A DNA stretch of 64,000 nt. Source: Saccharopolyspora soli. GTDB lineage: Bacteria > Actinomycetota > Actinomycetes > Mycobacteriales > Pseudonocardiaceae. The translations under genes and the position numbers were made by a program. Under the pieces are notes generated by a model that ran no database searches, was not told where the DNA came from, and saw only the letters and a program-made list of their open reading frames with translations. How positions within the stretch are numbered: position 1 is the stretch's first letter; every line of letters begins with the position of its first letter. Shown here piece after piece: positions 55,112 through 64,000 of this stretch. The stretch covers positions 1-64,000 of the forward strand of contig NZ_JALBWV010000027.1 in NCBI RefSeq assembly GCF_022678645.1, read 5' to 3'.

Positions 55112-56158
55112 ATGCGCATCGGGATGCCGCTGAACTACAGCGGAGGCTTCAAGGAGACCGTCGACGACCTGGCCAGCTACGAGAAGGCCGGGCTGGACAT
55201 CGTGTTCGTGCCGGAGGCTTACTCCTTCGACGCGGTCAGCCAACTGGGCTTCATCGCCGCCCGCACCGAACGCCTGGAGATCGCCTCCGGCATCCTGCAG
55301 ATCTACACCCGCACACCGACCCTGACCGCGATGACCGCCGCTGGGCTGGACTTCGTCTCCGACGGGCGGTTCACCCTCGGCATCGGCGCCTCCGGTCCGC
55401 AGGTCATCGAGGGCTTCCACGGCGTGCCCTACCAGGCGCCGCTGGGTCGCACCCGAGAGATCGTCGAAATCTGCCGCCAGGTCTGGCGCCGCGAGAAGGT
55501 CGAGCACTCCGGCAAGCACTACAACATCCCGCTGCCCGCCGAGCAGGGCACCGGGCTGGGCAAGCCGCTGAAGCTCATCAACCACCCGGTGCGCGACCGG
55601 ATCCCGATCATGATCGCCGCGATCGGACCGAAGAACGTCGAACTGGTCGCCGAGATCGCCGAGTCGTGGCAGCCGATCTTCTACGTGCCGGAGAAGGCGG
55701 GCGCGGCGTGGGGCGAGGCGCTGGCGGCGGGCAAGGCCAAGCGCGACGCCGCGCTGCCGCCGCTGGACGTGGTCGCCCAGGCACCGCTGGCCATCGGCGA
55801 GGGGCTCGACGACCTGTTGGACTTGGGTCGGCCCGCTGTGGCACTCTACGTCGGCGGCATGGGCGCCAGGGGCAAGAACTTCTACAACAACCTGGCGCGC
55901 CGCTACGGCTTCGAAGCCGAGGCGGAGCTGATCCAGGACCTCTACCTCAGCGGCAAGAAGGACGAAGCCGCTGCCGCAGTGCCGCGCGAACTGCTGGAGA
56001 AGACCTCGCTCATCGGACCGGAAGGCCACGTCCGGGAGCGGCTGGCGGCGCTGCGGGATTCCGGCGTCACGACGCTCAACGTCACGCCGCTGGCCAGCGA
56101 CGCGGCCGGTCGCGCCAAGCTCATCGAACAGATCAAGCAACTCGCGACCGACATCTGA
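55112..56158 (+). CDS. LLM-class F420-dependent oxidoreductase
   Basis: A 348-residue luciferase-like monooxygenase/F420 oxidoreductase. Motifs include RIGMPLNYSGGFKETVDDL, IVFVPEAYSFDAVSQLG, IASGILQIYTRTPTLTAMTA, SDGRFTLGIGASGPQVIEGFHG and IPIMIAAIGPKNVELVAEIA. This is the layout of the mycobacterial-type F420 LLM family. The substrate is unknown. GGAAGGAA precedes ATG 55112. It is a different subgroup from the LLM gene at 18480. It is convergent with the MFS transporter. Confidence 0.92.
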   Translation: MRIGMPLNYSGGFKETVDDLASYEKAGLDIVFVPEAYSFDAVSQLGFIAARTERLEIASGILQIYTRTPTLTAMTAAGLDFVSDGRFTLGIGASGPQVIEGFHGVPYQAPLGRTREIVEICRQVWRREKVEHSGKHYNIPLPAEQGTGLGKPLKLINHPVRDRIPIMIAAIGPKNVELVAEIAESWQPIFYVPEKAGAAWGEALAAGKAKRDAALPPLDVVAQAPLAIGEGLDDLLDLGRPAVALYVGGMGARGKNFYNNLARRYGFEAEAELIQDLYLSGKKDEAAAAVPRELLEKTSLIGPEGHVRERLAALRDSGVTTLNVTPLASDAAGRAKLIEQIKQLATDI

Positions 56159-56216
56159 GCGCCAGGCGGTGCCCGCGCTCGGGCTCGGTCTGGGCGGAGG
56201 AAGTGCCGGGACCGGT

Positions 56217-57560
56217 TCAGGCTTCGGCGACCGCTTCGCGGGGTCGGGCCGTCGCGGTGCGGGCCGGGCTGGTTTCGCGCAGCAGCAGCGTCGAGGCCAG
56301 CGTGCACAGGCCCATCAGCAGCAGGTACGCCGACACCGATGCCGACGTGCCGGTCGCCGCCAGCAGCGCGGTCATGATGAACGGGGTTCCGCCGCTGACC
56401 AGGATCGCCGCCAACTGGTAGGCCAGCGACGCACCCGAGTAGCGGACCCGCGGCGCGAACAGTTCGCTGAGGTAGGCCGCCACCGGCCCGTAGGTCAGGC
56501 TCGACCCGATGCTGCCCACCGTCGCCGCGATCGCCACCCCGGCTATCGAAGCGGTGTCCACCAGCCAGAAGAACGGGAATGCCCACACCGCCAGCAATCC
56601 CGCGCCGACCAGGATCAGCGGACGCCGACCCCAGCGGTCCGACAGCACCCCGGCGAAGTAGATCACGAACACCCCGACCACGGAGGACACCAACGTCACC
56701 GCCAGCAGCGACTGGCGCGGCATGCCCAGCTCGCGGGTTCCGTAGTCCAGCAGGCCCGAGATGCTGATGTAGAACACCGAGTTGGTGGCGAACAGCAGGC
56801 CCGCGCCCAGCAGCACGGTCCGCTTGCTGCTGCGCAGCACCTGCATCAGCGGCGCCCGGACGACCTGCGCGTCCTGCTCCTCCTTGCGCTGTTGGAGTTC
56901 GCGGAACACCGGGGTGTCCTCGATCTTCAGCTGGATGAACAGCACCACCGGCGCCAGGGCCGCGCTGGCCAGGAACGGGATCCGCCAACCCCATGCCTGG
57001 AACGCTTCCGGGCTCAGCACCGCGCCAGCCACCAGGAACGCGACGTTGCCGAGGATCACGCCCAGCGGCACGCCCATCTGCCCGAAGGTGCCAGCCATCC
57101 CGCGACGGCCGCCGCCAGCGTTCTCGGTCAGCAGCAGGACGATCCCGCCCCACTGACCGCCGACCGCGATGCCCTGCAGGAACCGCAATGTCACCAGCAG
57201 GATCGGGGCGAGCACACCGATCGAGCTGGCGCCGGGCAGCACGCCGATCAGGAACGTCGCCGAACCCATCATGATCAGGCAGATCACCACGGCGGGTTTG
57301 CGGCCGATCTTGTCGCCGAGGTGACCGAAGACCAGGCCGCCGATCGGCCGGGCGATGAAGCCCGCCCAGAACGTGGCGAACGACAACAGCACGCCGATCA
57401 GCGGACTGGCATCGGGGAAGAACAGGTGACCGAAGACCAGGGCCGCGGCCGTGGCGTAGATGAAGAAGTCGTACCACTCGATGGAGCTGGCGATCAGCGC
57501 CGCGACCAGCAGTTTCTTCGGGGTTCTTGGGACTTGCGCCGTCTGGTCGCTCACCGTCAT
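56217..57560 (-). CDS. MFS transporter, metabolite:H+ symporter (MHS) family
   Basis: A 446-residue transporter with 12 helices. The MHS signature is visible as SSIEWYDFFIYATAAALVFG, GGLVFGHLGDKIGRKPAVV, LRFLQGIAVGGQWGG and GVLSDRWGRRPLIL. Relatives import organic acids, betaine, proline or shikimate with protons. AAGGGAG precedes ATG 57560. It is the intact counterpart of the broken transporter at 6199. A palindrome 48 bp upstream suggests repression by a TetR-type protein. Confidence 0.92.
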   Translation of the reverse strand: MTVSDQTAQVPRTPKKLLVAALIASSIEWYDFFIYATAAALVFGHLFFPDASPLIGVLLSFATFWAGFIARPIGGLVFGHLGDKIGRKPAVVICLIMMGSATFLIGVLPGASSIGVLAPILLVTLRFLQGIAVGGQWGGIVLLLTENAGGGRRGMAGTFGQMGVPLGVILGNVAFLVAGAVLSPEAFQAWGWRIPFLASAALAPVVLFIQLKIEDTPVFRELQQRKEEQDAQVVRAPLMQVLRSSKRTVLLGAGLLFATNSVFYISISGLLDYGTRELGMPRQSLLAVTLVSSVVGVFVIYFAGVLSDRWGRRPLILVGAGLLAVWAFPFFWLVDTASIAGVAIAATVGSIGSSLTYGPVAAYLSELFAPRVRYSGASLAYQLAAILVSGGTPFIMTALLAATGTSASVSAYLLLMGLCTLASTLLLRETSPARTATARPREAVAEA

Positions 57561-57607
57561 CGACAGACTCCCTTGGCTTGGTGACCGGAGAACAAGATCA
57601 TTCACAG

Positions 57608-57621
57608 ACCGACTGGTTGGT
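57608..57621. promoter_or_regulatory. Palindromic operator upstream of the MFS transporter
   Basis: ACCGACTGGTTGGT is a near-perfect 14-bp palindrome (ACCRACYGGTYGGT pattern), 48 bp upstream of the transporter start. The pattern is common for TetR-family dimers. No TetR gene is adjacent. Confidence 0.45.
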
Positions 57622-57727
57622 ATGACTGTGATGTGCGTCTCTGCCGACGTCAAGACCGAAATCTGATCTAGAGCAAAGCCGTCTCAGTGCCCCCGTTTCG
57701 TGATCAACCGGTAACGCAGCGGCGGCA

Positions 57728-58693
57728 TCACTCGGCGTTGAGCACCCGGATGGGCGACCCGTCCAGATAGGCGCGGATGTCCTCGACGGTCTCCGGGTAG
57801 AAGCTCCGGTAGGTGCCATCGGTGACGTAACCGAGGTGCGGCGTCAGCACTGTGCGCGGCGTGGTGCGCCAAGGGTCGTCGACGGGCAGCGGCTCGCGGC
57901 CGAACACGTCGATCCCGGCCCCGGCGAGCCGTCCCTCGCGAAGTGCCTCCTGCAACGCGGCCTCATCGACGATCGGCCCCCGCGAGGTGTTGATCAGGTA
58001 CGCGGTCGGCCGCATCAGCGCCAATTCCGCCGCGCCGACCACGCCGCGAGTGCGCTCGCTGAGCACGGTGTGGATCGTCAGCACGTCCGCGGCCCGGAAC
58101 AGTTCGTCCTTGTCCACTCGACGCACGCCGGCCGCCGCTGCGGCCTCGTCGGTGAGGTTCTGGCTCCACGCGATCACGTCCATGCTGAACGCCTGGCCGA
58201 CCTTGGCGACCTGCGTGCCCAGCCGCCCGAGCCCGAGCACGCCGAGCGTCCGGCCCGCCACCTCGTGCCCGACGGTGCGCTGCCAGCCGCCCTCCCGGAC
58301 CGTCCGGTCCTCCTGCGGGATGTGGCGCAGCAGCGCGAGGATCAGGCCCCAGGTCAGCTCGGCGGTCGCCGCCCACGAAGGGCCGCTGCCGTGGCCGGTA
58401 CCCGAGACGACGATCCCCAGCTCCCGCGCCGCGGCCAGGTCGATCGAGGCGTTGCGCATGCCGGTGGTGACCAGCAGCTTGAGGTTGGGCAGCGCTTGGA
58501 GCACCTGCCGGGGGAACGGGGTGCGCTCCCGCATCGCGGCGATCACCTCGAACGGCTCCAGCCGCCGCACCAGCTCCGCCGGATCGGTCAGGTGCTCGTG
58601 GAACACCTCGACCTGCGCGGGCAGTGCGTCCCAGTCGGCGTAGTCCCGCGCGACGTCCTGGTAGTCGTCCAGCACCGCGACCCGAACCGTCAT
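57728..58693 (-). CDS. D-2-hydroxyacid dehydrogenase (NAD-dependent)
   Basis: A 321-residue member of the D-isomer 2-hydroxyacid dehydrogenases. The NAD-binding motif is GRTLGVLGLGRLGTQVAKVG. Catalytic residues lie in LINTSRGPIVDEAAL (Arg), IDVFGREPLP (Glu) and VLTPHLGYVTDGTY (His). It reduces 2-oxoacids or oxidises D-2-hydroxyacids, such as glyoxylate/hydroxypyruvate or phosphoglycerate relatives. GAGGAGG precedes ATG 58693. It is divergent from the DUF952 fusion protein. The substrate is not determined by the sequence. Confidence 0.92.
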   Translation of the reverse strand: MTVRVAVLDDYQDVARDYADWDALPAQVEVFHEHLTDPAELVRRLEPFEVIAAMRERTPFPRQVLQALPNLKLLVTTGMRNASIDLAAARELGIVVSGTGHGSGPSWAATAELTWGLILALLRHIPQEDRTVREGGWQRTVGHEVAGRTLGVLGLGRLGTQVAKVGQAFSMDVIAWSQNLTDEAAAAAGVRRVDKDELFRAADVLTIHTVLSERTRGVVGAAELALMRPTAYLINTSRGPIVDEAALQEALREGRLAGAGIDVFGREPLPVDDPWRTTPRTVLTPHLGYVTDGTYRSFYPETVEDIRAYLDGSPIRVLNAE

Positions 58694-58782
58694 GGAATCC
58701 TCCTCGCCACACGTGGAAAAACCGCTTCGGATCCTATGTGCCTGATCGCGCCGACCGGGGTGGGCGGGAGAGACTGTCGGGC

Positions 58783-59562
58783 GTGACTGGATCTCACCTG
58801 CTGCACCTGCTGCCGCTGAGCACCTTCCACGCCGACCGAGCCGCCCCCATCCGCGCCGCCAGCCTCGACGGCGAGGGGTTCGTGCACTGCTCGCCGGACG
58901 TACGCACCACGCTCGCGGTGGCCAACACCCTGTACCGCGAAGCGGCCGAGCCGATGGTGGCGCTGGAACTGGACCCGGCGAAGCTCTCGGCGCCGGTGCG
59001 CTGGGAAGCCGCGAATCCGGCGCCACCGGACGGCGTGCCCGTGGACGTGCTGTTCCCGCACGTCTACGGGCCGCTGGAGCGCGACGCGGTGATCGGCGTC
59101 CGGTACGCGCGGCGCGATGCGGCGGGCCGTTTCCTGGCCTTGGAGACGCGCAGCCGCACCGCCGAGGAATTCGATCTGCTCCCCCACCCGGAAGGCGGCT
59201 GGTACCGCCGAACCTGGACCAGCCCGGTCGAGGTCGAGCGGCCCGGCGGCACCCGGCCGACCGCGACGGCGATCTACTTCCTGCTCCCGCCCGGTCAGCG
59301 TTCCACCTGGCACACGGTGGCTTCCGACGAGCTGTGGCTGTGGCACCGGGGCGGGCCGCTGACCCTCTCGCTGGGCGGCGACGGCCCGCGCCCGGTCGCC
59401 GAGCCCGAGCAGTTCGTGCTCGGCGCGGGTGCCGGGCAGGTGCCCCAAGCAGTGATCCCGGCTGGCACCTGGCAGTGCGCGAGCGCGGCGGCGACGGTCG
59501 AGACGCTGGTCAGCTGCGTGGTTTCGCCCGGTTTCGACTTCGCCGACTTCCGCGTCCTGTAG
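58783..59562 (+). CDS. DUF952-cupin (DUF985) fusion protein
   Basis: A 259-residue two-domain protein. The first part (about 1-110) is a DUF952 domain with HLLPLSTFHADRAAP, EGFVHCSPDVRTTLAVAN and VLFPHVYGPLERDAVIGV. The second (about 125-259) is a cupin-5/DUF985 domain with LPHPEGGWYRRTWTSP, AIYFLLPPGQRSTWHTVASD, ELWLWHRGGPLTLSLGGDG and VIPAGTWQCAS. Both domains are usually separate proteins of unknown function, so the fusion suggests a joint role. GTG 58783 is the best start. Its 3' end overlaps the opposite small membrane gene. Confidence 0.88.
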   Translation: MTGSHLLHLLPLSTFHADRAAPIRAASLDGEGFVHCSPDVRTTLAVANTLYREAAEPMVALELDPAKLSAPVRWEAANPAPPDGVPVDVLFPHVYGPLERDAVIGVRYARRDAAGRFLALETRSRTAEEFDLLPHPEGGWYRRTWTSPVEVERPGGTRPTATAIYFLLPPGQRSTWHTVASDELWLWHRGGPLTLSLGGDGPRPVAEPEQFVLGAGAGQVPQAVIPAGTWQCASAAATVETLVSCVVSPGFDFADFRVL

Positions 59563-59950
59563 GCCGGTCGAACAGGTGCCGGGGTCCGGGGCGGCGCATC
59601 GCGCCAGGGCCGCCGACCGATACCGGGCGACGGCTGCGGACCACTTCGGACGGCGTCCGCATCGACCCGTAACCGACCGAGAACACGGCGAGCACCACGG
59701 CGACCACCGAGAAGACGGCCGACAGGGCGTTGCGGTGGGTTCGCGTCGGGGCGTTCAAACTGGCGCGCTGGTGTCGGTATTCGGCGACGAACCTGCTGGT
59801 TTCGCGAGGTCTGCTGCGGGCCGGTTCGCGGCGCGGCGCGCCGGAACCGAGCATCCTCCGCTCCACCCAGGACATCACGACCAGCATTCCGATGATCGAG
59901 CCGATGCCGACTGCGGCCGCCATTGCGAACCCAGCCAGTGAATTGATCAC
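59510..59950 (-). CDS. Putative small two-helix membrane protein
   Basis: A 146-residue frame with one helix near the N-terminus (INSLAGFAMAAAVGIGSIIG followed by MLVVMSWVERRML) and a second near residue 80 (LSAVFSVVAVVLAVFSVGYG), separated by an Arg-rich loop and followed by a basic tail. GTG 59950 lies about nine bases after a GGGGGGTGG stretch. No family was recognised. It overlaps the end of the DUF952-cupin gene by 53 bp tail to tail, which lowers confidence, but the two helices argue for a real gene. A later stop or shorter form is possible. Confidence 0.4.
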   Translation of the reverse strand: MINSLAGFAMAAAVGIGSIIGMLVVMSWVERRMLGSGAPRREPARSRPRETSRFVAEYRHQRASLNAPTRTHRNALSAVFSVVAVVLAVFSVGYGSMRTPSEVVRSRRPVSVGGPGAMRRPGPRHLFDRPTGRGSRRSRNRAKPRS

Positions 59951-60355
59951 CGGCACCACCCCCCAAGGTGTAGCCGACCACCCACTTCTCAGCGACAGTC
60001 GCATCCAGCGGCGAACCAGCACCGCACTACTGCCGGTTCTGCTGTGGCCCTTGGGTTTCACCGTAGGTCGGGGCGGTCCTGGCCGCTGGGCGCGAACCAC
60101 CCCCCTCGCCCGAACAGGTGAAAAACGATCAGGTTCGTAATGCTCGCGTTCGTGATCGGACGAACCCGCTGTCGACCACGCAAACCGTCCGACTCGGGAG
60201 CTACCATCGAGTTCGGGTCCGGCCGATCCCGATGCACCGCGACGTGATCTGGCGCATGTCCGGGCAACCGGCCGCGGTCGGCGCGCGTGTTCTCCCGGCG
60301 CGCCGATTTCCACCGGCACCGTCGACGATCGCGATTCAGGGGAGGTAATCGGGTC
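59951..60355. other. Intergenic region with a small inverted repeat
   Basis: No gene was found in this 405-bp stretch. GTTCGT (60148-60153) and ACGAAC (60160-60165) form a short inverted repeat that may be a regulator site. Confidence 0.4.
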
Positions 60356-60772
60356 GTGAGGGGCTACACCGTCCACTTGCTGTTCCACCTGTTGGCGATG
60401 GCGGCCGGTGCCGCTTGCGGGGTCGCGGGTGGGCTGTGGTGGTTCGGCGGCGACCCGACCGGCCTGTGGTTGGCGATCGGCGCGCTGGTGGTCGGGATCA
60501 TCGTGCTGATCCTGGAAAACCTCTACATCTCGGCTAGCCAGCCGCCCCCGTACCCGCCACCGCCAGCGGTTTCCCACCCCCGGATACCGATGCCGCCGCA
60601 GCGCCCGCGGGAACGCACCCGACCGGATCTCGAACCCGCGGCACCGCCTCCGGAGACCCTGCTGCAACCGTCGATGGACGTCAGCAAGGCGGTGGACCAG
60701 GAGACCAAGACCGCAGCCGCCGAAGCGCTCGACGAGCAGTGGACCAGCAACCCGACGACCAAGCAGAGCTGA
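60356..60772 (+). CDS. Small membrane protein with proline-rich tail
   Basis: A 138-residue protein with two helices at residues about 5-27 (VHLLFHLLAMAAGAACGVAG) and 35-57 (LWLAIGALVVGIIVLILENL). A proline-rich cytoplasmic or periplasmic linker (SQPPPYPPPPAVSHPRIPMP) and an acidic tail follow. No catalytic motif or family was recognised. GGAGG lies 10 bases before GTG 60356. It converges on the crotonase gene with a 14-bp gap. It is probably a small actinobacterial hypothetical membrane protein. Confidence 0.7.
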   Translation: MRGYTVHLLFHLLAMAAGAACGVAGGLWWFGGDPTGLWLAIGALVVGIIVLILENLYISASQPPPYPPPPAVSHPRIPMPPQRPRERTRPDLEPAAPPPETLLQPSMDVSKAVDQETKTAAAEALDEQWTSNPTTKQS

Positions 60773-60786
60773 TCACCAGCCGGAGT

Positions 60787-61572
60787 TCAGGCCCCGGTCC
60801 AGCGTGGTGGGCGCCGCTCGGCGAATGCTCGGGGCCCTTCCCTGGCGTCTTCGGAGACGAGCATCGCCTGGTAGTTCGGCAGGTCTCCGGAGCGCAGCAG
60901 GCGGTAGCCGGATTCGACGTCCAGGGCTGCCGTTCGCCGGGTGATCTCCTTGACCGCGGCGATCGCCAACGGGGCCGCCGAGCAGATCCGCTGGGCCAAC
61001 TCGATCGCCACGTCGAACAGCTCGGCGGCCGGGACGACGCGGTTTACCAGGCCCCACTGCCGCGCTTCGGCTGCCGCCATGCGGCGGCCGGTCAGCAGCA
61101 ACTCGCTCGCCACCACCGGCGGGAGGCGCTTGGGCAACCGGAGCACGCCGCCGGAGTCCGCGACCATGCCGAGGGTCACCTCGGTGAGCGCGAACTCGGC
61201 GTGCTCGGCGGCGACGATCAGGTCCGCGGCCAACGCGAGTTCGAACCCGCCGCCCAGGGCCAGTCCGTTGACCGCGGCGATCACCGGTTTGTCCAGGTCG
61301 AAGAACTCGGTCAGCCCGGCGAAGCCGCCCGGCCCGTGGTCGGCGTCGATGGCCTCGCCGCCAGCGGCGGCCTTGAGGTCCCAGCCCGCCGAGAAGAACC
61401 GGTCGCCCGCGCCGGTCAGCACCGCGACCCGCAGCGAGTCGTCGCGCCGCAGGCGGTCGAACGCCGCGTGCAGCGCGTGGCTGGTGGCCACGTCGATGGC
61501 GTTGGCCTTCGGCCGGTCCAGGGTCACGGTGAGCACCCCGCCGTCGACGTCCAACCGCACCTGATCAGTCAT
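60787..61572 (-). CDS. Enoyl-CoA hydratase/isomerase (carnitinyl-CoA dehydratase-like)
   Basis: A 261-residue crotonase with oxyanion motifs [14 protein letters not shown] and [20 protein letters not shown]. Catalytic glutamates are probably present in [20 protein letters not shown]. The sequence is close to CaiD-type hydratases. ATG 61572 lies five bases after GAGGAG and overlaps the upstream ligase gene by 8 bp. It follows an acyl-CoA dehydrogenase and an ADP-forming ligase in one operon, so it likely hydrates the enoyl-CoA formed by the dehydrogenase. Confidence 0.9.
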   Translation of the reverse strand: MTDQVRLDVDGGVLTVTLDRPKANAIDVATSHALHAAFDRLRRDDSLRVAVLTGAGDRFFSAGWDLKAAAGGEAIDADHGPGGFAGLTEFFDLDKPVIAAVNGLALGGGFELALAADLIVAAEHAEFALTEVTLGMVADSGGVLRLPKRLPPVVASELLLTGRRMAAAEARQWGLVNRVVPAAELFDVAIELAQRICSAAPLAIAAVKEITRRTAALDVESGYRLLRSGDLPNYQAMLVSEDAREGPRAFAERRPPRWTGA

Positions 61573-63634
61573 CGCCACTCCTCGCCTGTCGAACCAGCAC
61601 GTCCACCGCCACCGCGCCCCGCGACAGCGCCAGCAGCGGGTTCACGTCCAATTCCACGAGCCGGTCGTTGTCGCGCGCGTGTTCGACGATCGCGGCGATC
61701 GCGTCCACCACGGCGGCCACATCGGCGCCCGGTCCTCGGAACCCGGCCAGCAGCGGCCAGATCCGCAGTTCGCGCAGGGCGTCCCGGATCTGCTCGCGGG
61801 TCACCGGGAGCAGCAGGGTGACGGAATCCCGCACCAGTTCCACCAGGACACCGCCAGCGCCGACGGTCAGGGCCAGGCCGAACTGCGGGTCGCGGTGCAC
61901 GCCCACGATCAGCTCGGCTACCACGCCGTCGATCATGCGCTCGACCAGGAAGGTGTCGGTCAGCGCGGCCATGTCGGCGACCGCGTCCCGCACCTGCTGC
62001 TCGCTGGTCAGGCCCAGCCGCACGCCCCCGACTTCGCTCTTGTGCGCCAGATCAGCAGAAACCGCTTTGACCACAACGGGGAAGCCGATCCGCACGGCCG
62101 CTGCCGGCGCATCATCGGAGCTGGTCACGACGCCTGGCGGGACGGCGAGACCGGCCGTGGCCAATGCGCGCTTGGCTGCCCACTCGTCGAGTTGGTACCG
62201 CTCACCGGTGACCGCGGCCGGGCCCTCCAGCGGGGCTGTCGCGTCGGCTTTCCGCTGCGCGGCACCGATTCCGGCCGCTGCGGCGATGGCCGCGAGGCAG
62301 TCCGCGACGCCTTGCATCGGGGCCACGCCCTGGCTCAGCAGCCGCTGCCCGATCGACTCCGGGAGTCCTTCCGGCAGGGAGCTGACCACGCAACCCGGCG
62401 TGCCCACCGCTTGGTGCGCGGCCAGGAAGGCGTCCGCCGTCGTCGCCCAGGGACCGTCGGCGCAGCGGTCTTCGCGGGGGAAGTCGACCAGCAGCAGGTG
62501 GCAGTCGAAGTCAGCACCGAGCAGTTCCGTGAAGCACGCCGTTTGCGCTGGTAGATCGCCCCAGATGTAGGTGTGGTAGTCGAGCGGGTTCGCCACCGCG
62601 ACACGCTCGCCGAGCAGCCGCCGCAGCCGCCGCTCGGTGTCTGCCGGGAACGACGGCAGTTCCAGCCCGTGCCGTTCGGCGAGGTCGGCGACCAGTGCCG
62701 CCTCGCCGCCGGAACAGCTGGCGGAGGTGATCCGGGTGCCGGTCAGCGCGCCGTGCACGTGGAGGAACTTCAGCGTCTCCACGAACGCCTCCACGTGGTG
62801 CACCCGAGCCATGCCCAGCCGCCGGAACAGCGCGTCGCAGAGCACGTCGGAACCGGCCAGCGAGCTGGTGTGGCTGAGGTTGGTCCGCGCGCCGAGCTCC
62901 GAGCTGCCCGATTTCAGCACGACGATCGGAATCCCCTTGCGCAGCGCCAACAAGCCGACTCGGGACAGGCCCGCGACGTCGTCGATGCCTTCCAGGTGCA
63001 GGCCGATCGCGGTGATTCGGGGATCCGCCAGCATGGCCTCGACGAGGTCCGCGACCCCGGTCACCGCGCCGTTGCCGAGGGTGATCAGCTGGGCCAGCGG
63101 CAGCGATCGCCGCTGCATGGTGAGGTTCTGGCCGATGTTGCCGCTCTGGGTGAGCACCGCGACGCCGCGCGCCACCCGGTTTCCGCCGTGCTGGTCCGGC
63201 CACAGCGCGGCGCCATCGAGGTAGTTGAGGGTGCCGATGCAGTTCGGGCCGATCAGCGCCATGTCCGCGGCGGCGGCTACCAGCTCTTGTTGCAGAGCTG
63301 CGCCGTCGGTGCCGCGTTCGGCGAATCCGGAGGCATGGCACACCACTCCCCCGGCGCCGCGCACCGCGAGATCGGCGACCACGTCGACCGTGGCTTCCCT
63401 TGGCACTGCGACGAAAGCCGCGTCCGGCGCGGCGGGCAGTTCCGCCGCGCTTCGGTAGCAGGGCAGGTCTTCGATGCTGGTGCGACGCGGGTGCACCGGC
63501 CAGATCGGCCCGGCGAAACCGACCCGGCGGCACTGCCGGATCGCCTCAGCAGCAGCGTCCCCGCCGAACACCGCGATGTGCCGAGGCGCCAGCATCCGGC
63601 GCAGATTTTCTTTTCGCGACGGGGAAGCAGGCAC
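61565..63634 (-). CDS. ADP-forming acyl-CoA synthetase (acetate-CoA ligase family)
   Basis: A 689-residue protein with the three blocks of ADP-forming acyl-CoA ligases. The CoA-binding domain covers about 10-135 ([32 protein letters not shown]). The succinyl-CoA ligase-like domain covers about 140-450 ([12 protein letters not shown], and [16 protein letters not shown]; its phosphohistidine region reads [10 protein letters not shown]). The ATP-grasp domain covers about 480-689 ([19 protein letters not shown]). It makes acyl-CoA from acid, ATP and CoA. GTG 63634 has GAGGG eight bases upstream; GTG 63658 would overlap the dehydrogenase stop. Confidence 0.88.
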   Translation of the reverse strand: MPASPSRKENLRRMLAPRHIAVFGGDAAAEAIRQCRRVGFAGPIWPVHPRRTSIEDLPCYRSAAELPAAPDAAFVAVPREATVDVVADLAVRGAGGVVCHASGFAERGTDGAALQQELVAAAADMALIGPNCIGTLNYLDGAALWPDQHGGNRVARGVAVLTQSGNIGQNLTMQRRSLPLAQLITLGNGAVTGVADLVEAMLADPRITAIGLHLEGIDDVAGLSRVGLLALRKGIPIVVLKSGSSELGARTNLSHTSSLAGSDVLCDALFRRLGMARVHHVEAFVETLKFLHVHGALTGTRITSASCSGGEAALVADLAERHGLELPSFPADTERRLRRLLGERVAVANPLDYHTYIWGDLPAQTACFTELLGADFDCHLLLVDFPREDRCADGPWATTADAFLAAHQAVGTPGCVVSSLPEGLPESIGQRLLSQGVAPMQGVADCLAAIAAAAGIGAAQRKADATAPLEGPAAVTGERYQLDEWAAKRALATAGLAVPPGVVTSSDDAPAAAVRIGFPVVVKAVSADLAHKSEVGGVRLGLTSEQQVRDAVADMAALTDTFLVERMIDGVVAELIVGVHRDPQFGLALTVGAGGVLVELVRDSVTLLLPVTREQIRDALRELRIWPLLAGFRGPGADVAAVVDAIAAIVEHARDNDRLVELDVNPLLALSRGAVAVDVLVRQARSGDD

Positions 63635-63661
63635 CGCGTCAACCCTCGTAGCGCGCACTGG

Positions 63662-64000
63662 TCACGCACCCAGCGGGCGCAGCAGGGAGCGGGCGATGAT
63701 GTGGCGCTGGATTTCGCTGGTGCCGTCCCAGATCCGCTCGACCCTGGCGTCCCGCCAGAACCGCTCGACGGGCAGTTCGGCCATCAGGCCCATGCCGCCG
63801 AAGATCTGCAGCGCTCGGTCGGTGATCCGGCCAAGCGCCTCGGAGGCGAACAGCTTCGCCATCGCCGCGTCCCGGTCGGTCATGCCGCCGCTGTCCAGCT
63901 TCGCCGCCGCCCGCAGCGTGAGCAGCTCTGCCGCGTGCAGCTCGGTGGCCATGTCGGCGAGCTGGAAGCCGACGCCCTGGAACTTTCCGATCGGCTGGCC
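63662..64000 (-). CDS. Acyl-CoA dehydrogenase, C-terminal part (partial at window edge)
   Basis: The last 112 residues of an acyl-CoA dehydrogenase are visible. They carry GQPIGKFQGVGFQLADMATE at the edge of the window, DRDAAMAKLFASEALGRITD, the flavin/tetramer motif ALQIFGGMGLMAELPVERFW and RDARVERIWDGTSEIQRHII. This is the C-terminal helical bundle with the conserved R-D-x-R and YEGTSEIQ-like (here WDGTSEIQ) motif. It introduces the alpha,beta double bond of acyl-CoA and passes electrons to ETF. It is upstream of the ligase and crotonase genes on the same strand, forming an acyl-CoA degradation operon. The N-terminus lies beyond the window. Confidence 0.9.
   Translation of the reverse strand, partial: GQPIGKFQGVGFQLADMATELHAAELLTLRAAAKLDSGGMTDRDAAMAKLFASEALGRITDRALQIFGGMGLMAELPVERFWRDARVERIWDGTSEIQRHIIARSLLRPLGA

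Overview
The window is high-GC actinobacterial DNA, most likely from a filamentous Pseudonocardiaceae such as a Saccharopolyspora-like organism. The evidence is the strong G/C third-position bias, GTG starts, TGATG/ATGA/GTGA translational coupling, a SARP regulator, an RppA-type type III PKS, a conservon (cvnABCD), F420-type LLM oxidoreductases and an EspG-like protein. The genus is an inference from gene content. No rRNA, tRNA, CRISPR array or replication origin was recognised.

Layout. (1) 1-2.1 kb is decayed DNA: the tail of a probable TetR gene, an SDR remnant, and a frameshifted, internally deleted xanthine-dehydrogenase-type locus. (2) 2.1-12.3 kb is an acyl-CoA/aldehyde catabolic island with two divergent arms around a 21-bp palindrome at 5430-5450. 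The left arm carries an aldo/keto reductase, an aldehyde dehydrogenase and an alpha/beta hydrolase. The right arm carries an enoyl-CoA hydratase, a broken transporter, an aldehyde dehydrogenase, an SDR and a gutted CoA-transferase. A TetR gene and the enoyl-CoA hydratase / alcohol dehydrogenase / thioesterase operon follow. Transporter and CoA-transferase are deletion derivatives, so the pathway looks partly dead. (3) 12.3-14.4 kb holds an IS5-family remnant with a complete IS701-type element (19-bp inverted repeats, CTAA target duplication) inserted at its end.

(4) 14.4-26.1 kb is a pigment/secondary-metabolite cluster: a stand-alone KS-AT polyketide synthase, an AhpD-like protein, an LLM oxidoreductase, two tandem-duplicated methyltransferases, and divergently rppA (1,3,6,8-tetrahydroxynaphthalene synthase), a MomA-like cupin, a DegT-type aminotransferase and a third methyltransferase. 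I infer an aminated, methylated flaviolin-type naphthoquinone. Heptamer direct repeats at 11-bp spacing, typical of SARP operators, lie upstream of rppA and of a truncated second rppA copy at 33.3-33.5 kb. A SARP gene is at 41.3-42.3 kb. (5) 26.2-28.2 kb holds WrbA and a divergent ECF41-type sigma factor preceded by a structured repeat. (6) 28.2-33.2 kb is a nitrate assimilation operon (nasA, FAD/2Fe-2S oxidoreductase, NarK transporter). (7) 33.3-41.1 kb holds the rppA remnant, an adenylate-forming ligase and a 1,830-residue single-chain biotin carboxylase/carboxyltransferase.

(8) 41.3-50.8 kb is regulatory and general: SARP, DivIVA-like protein, conservon cvnABCD, peptidase E, AroM-like protein and a VapBC-type module. 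(9) 51-64 kb is mostly housekeeping: LhgO, EspG-like protein, holin-like membrane protein, Ppx/GppA phosphatase, F420 oxidoreductase, MFS transporter, 2-hydroxyacid dehydrogenase, a DUF952/cupin fusion, small membrane proteins, and an acyl-CoA operon running off the right edge.

The most unusual signal is a roughly 180-bp sequence present twice (27051-27231 and 52313-52483, same orientation). Both copies fold into the same nested stems, and the terminal hairpin keeps pairing although its sequence has changed, which suggests a structured RNA not covered by any gene.
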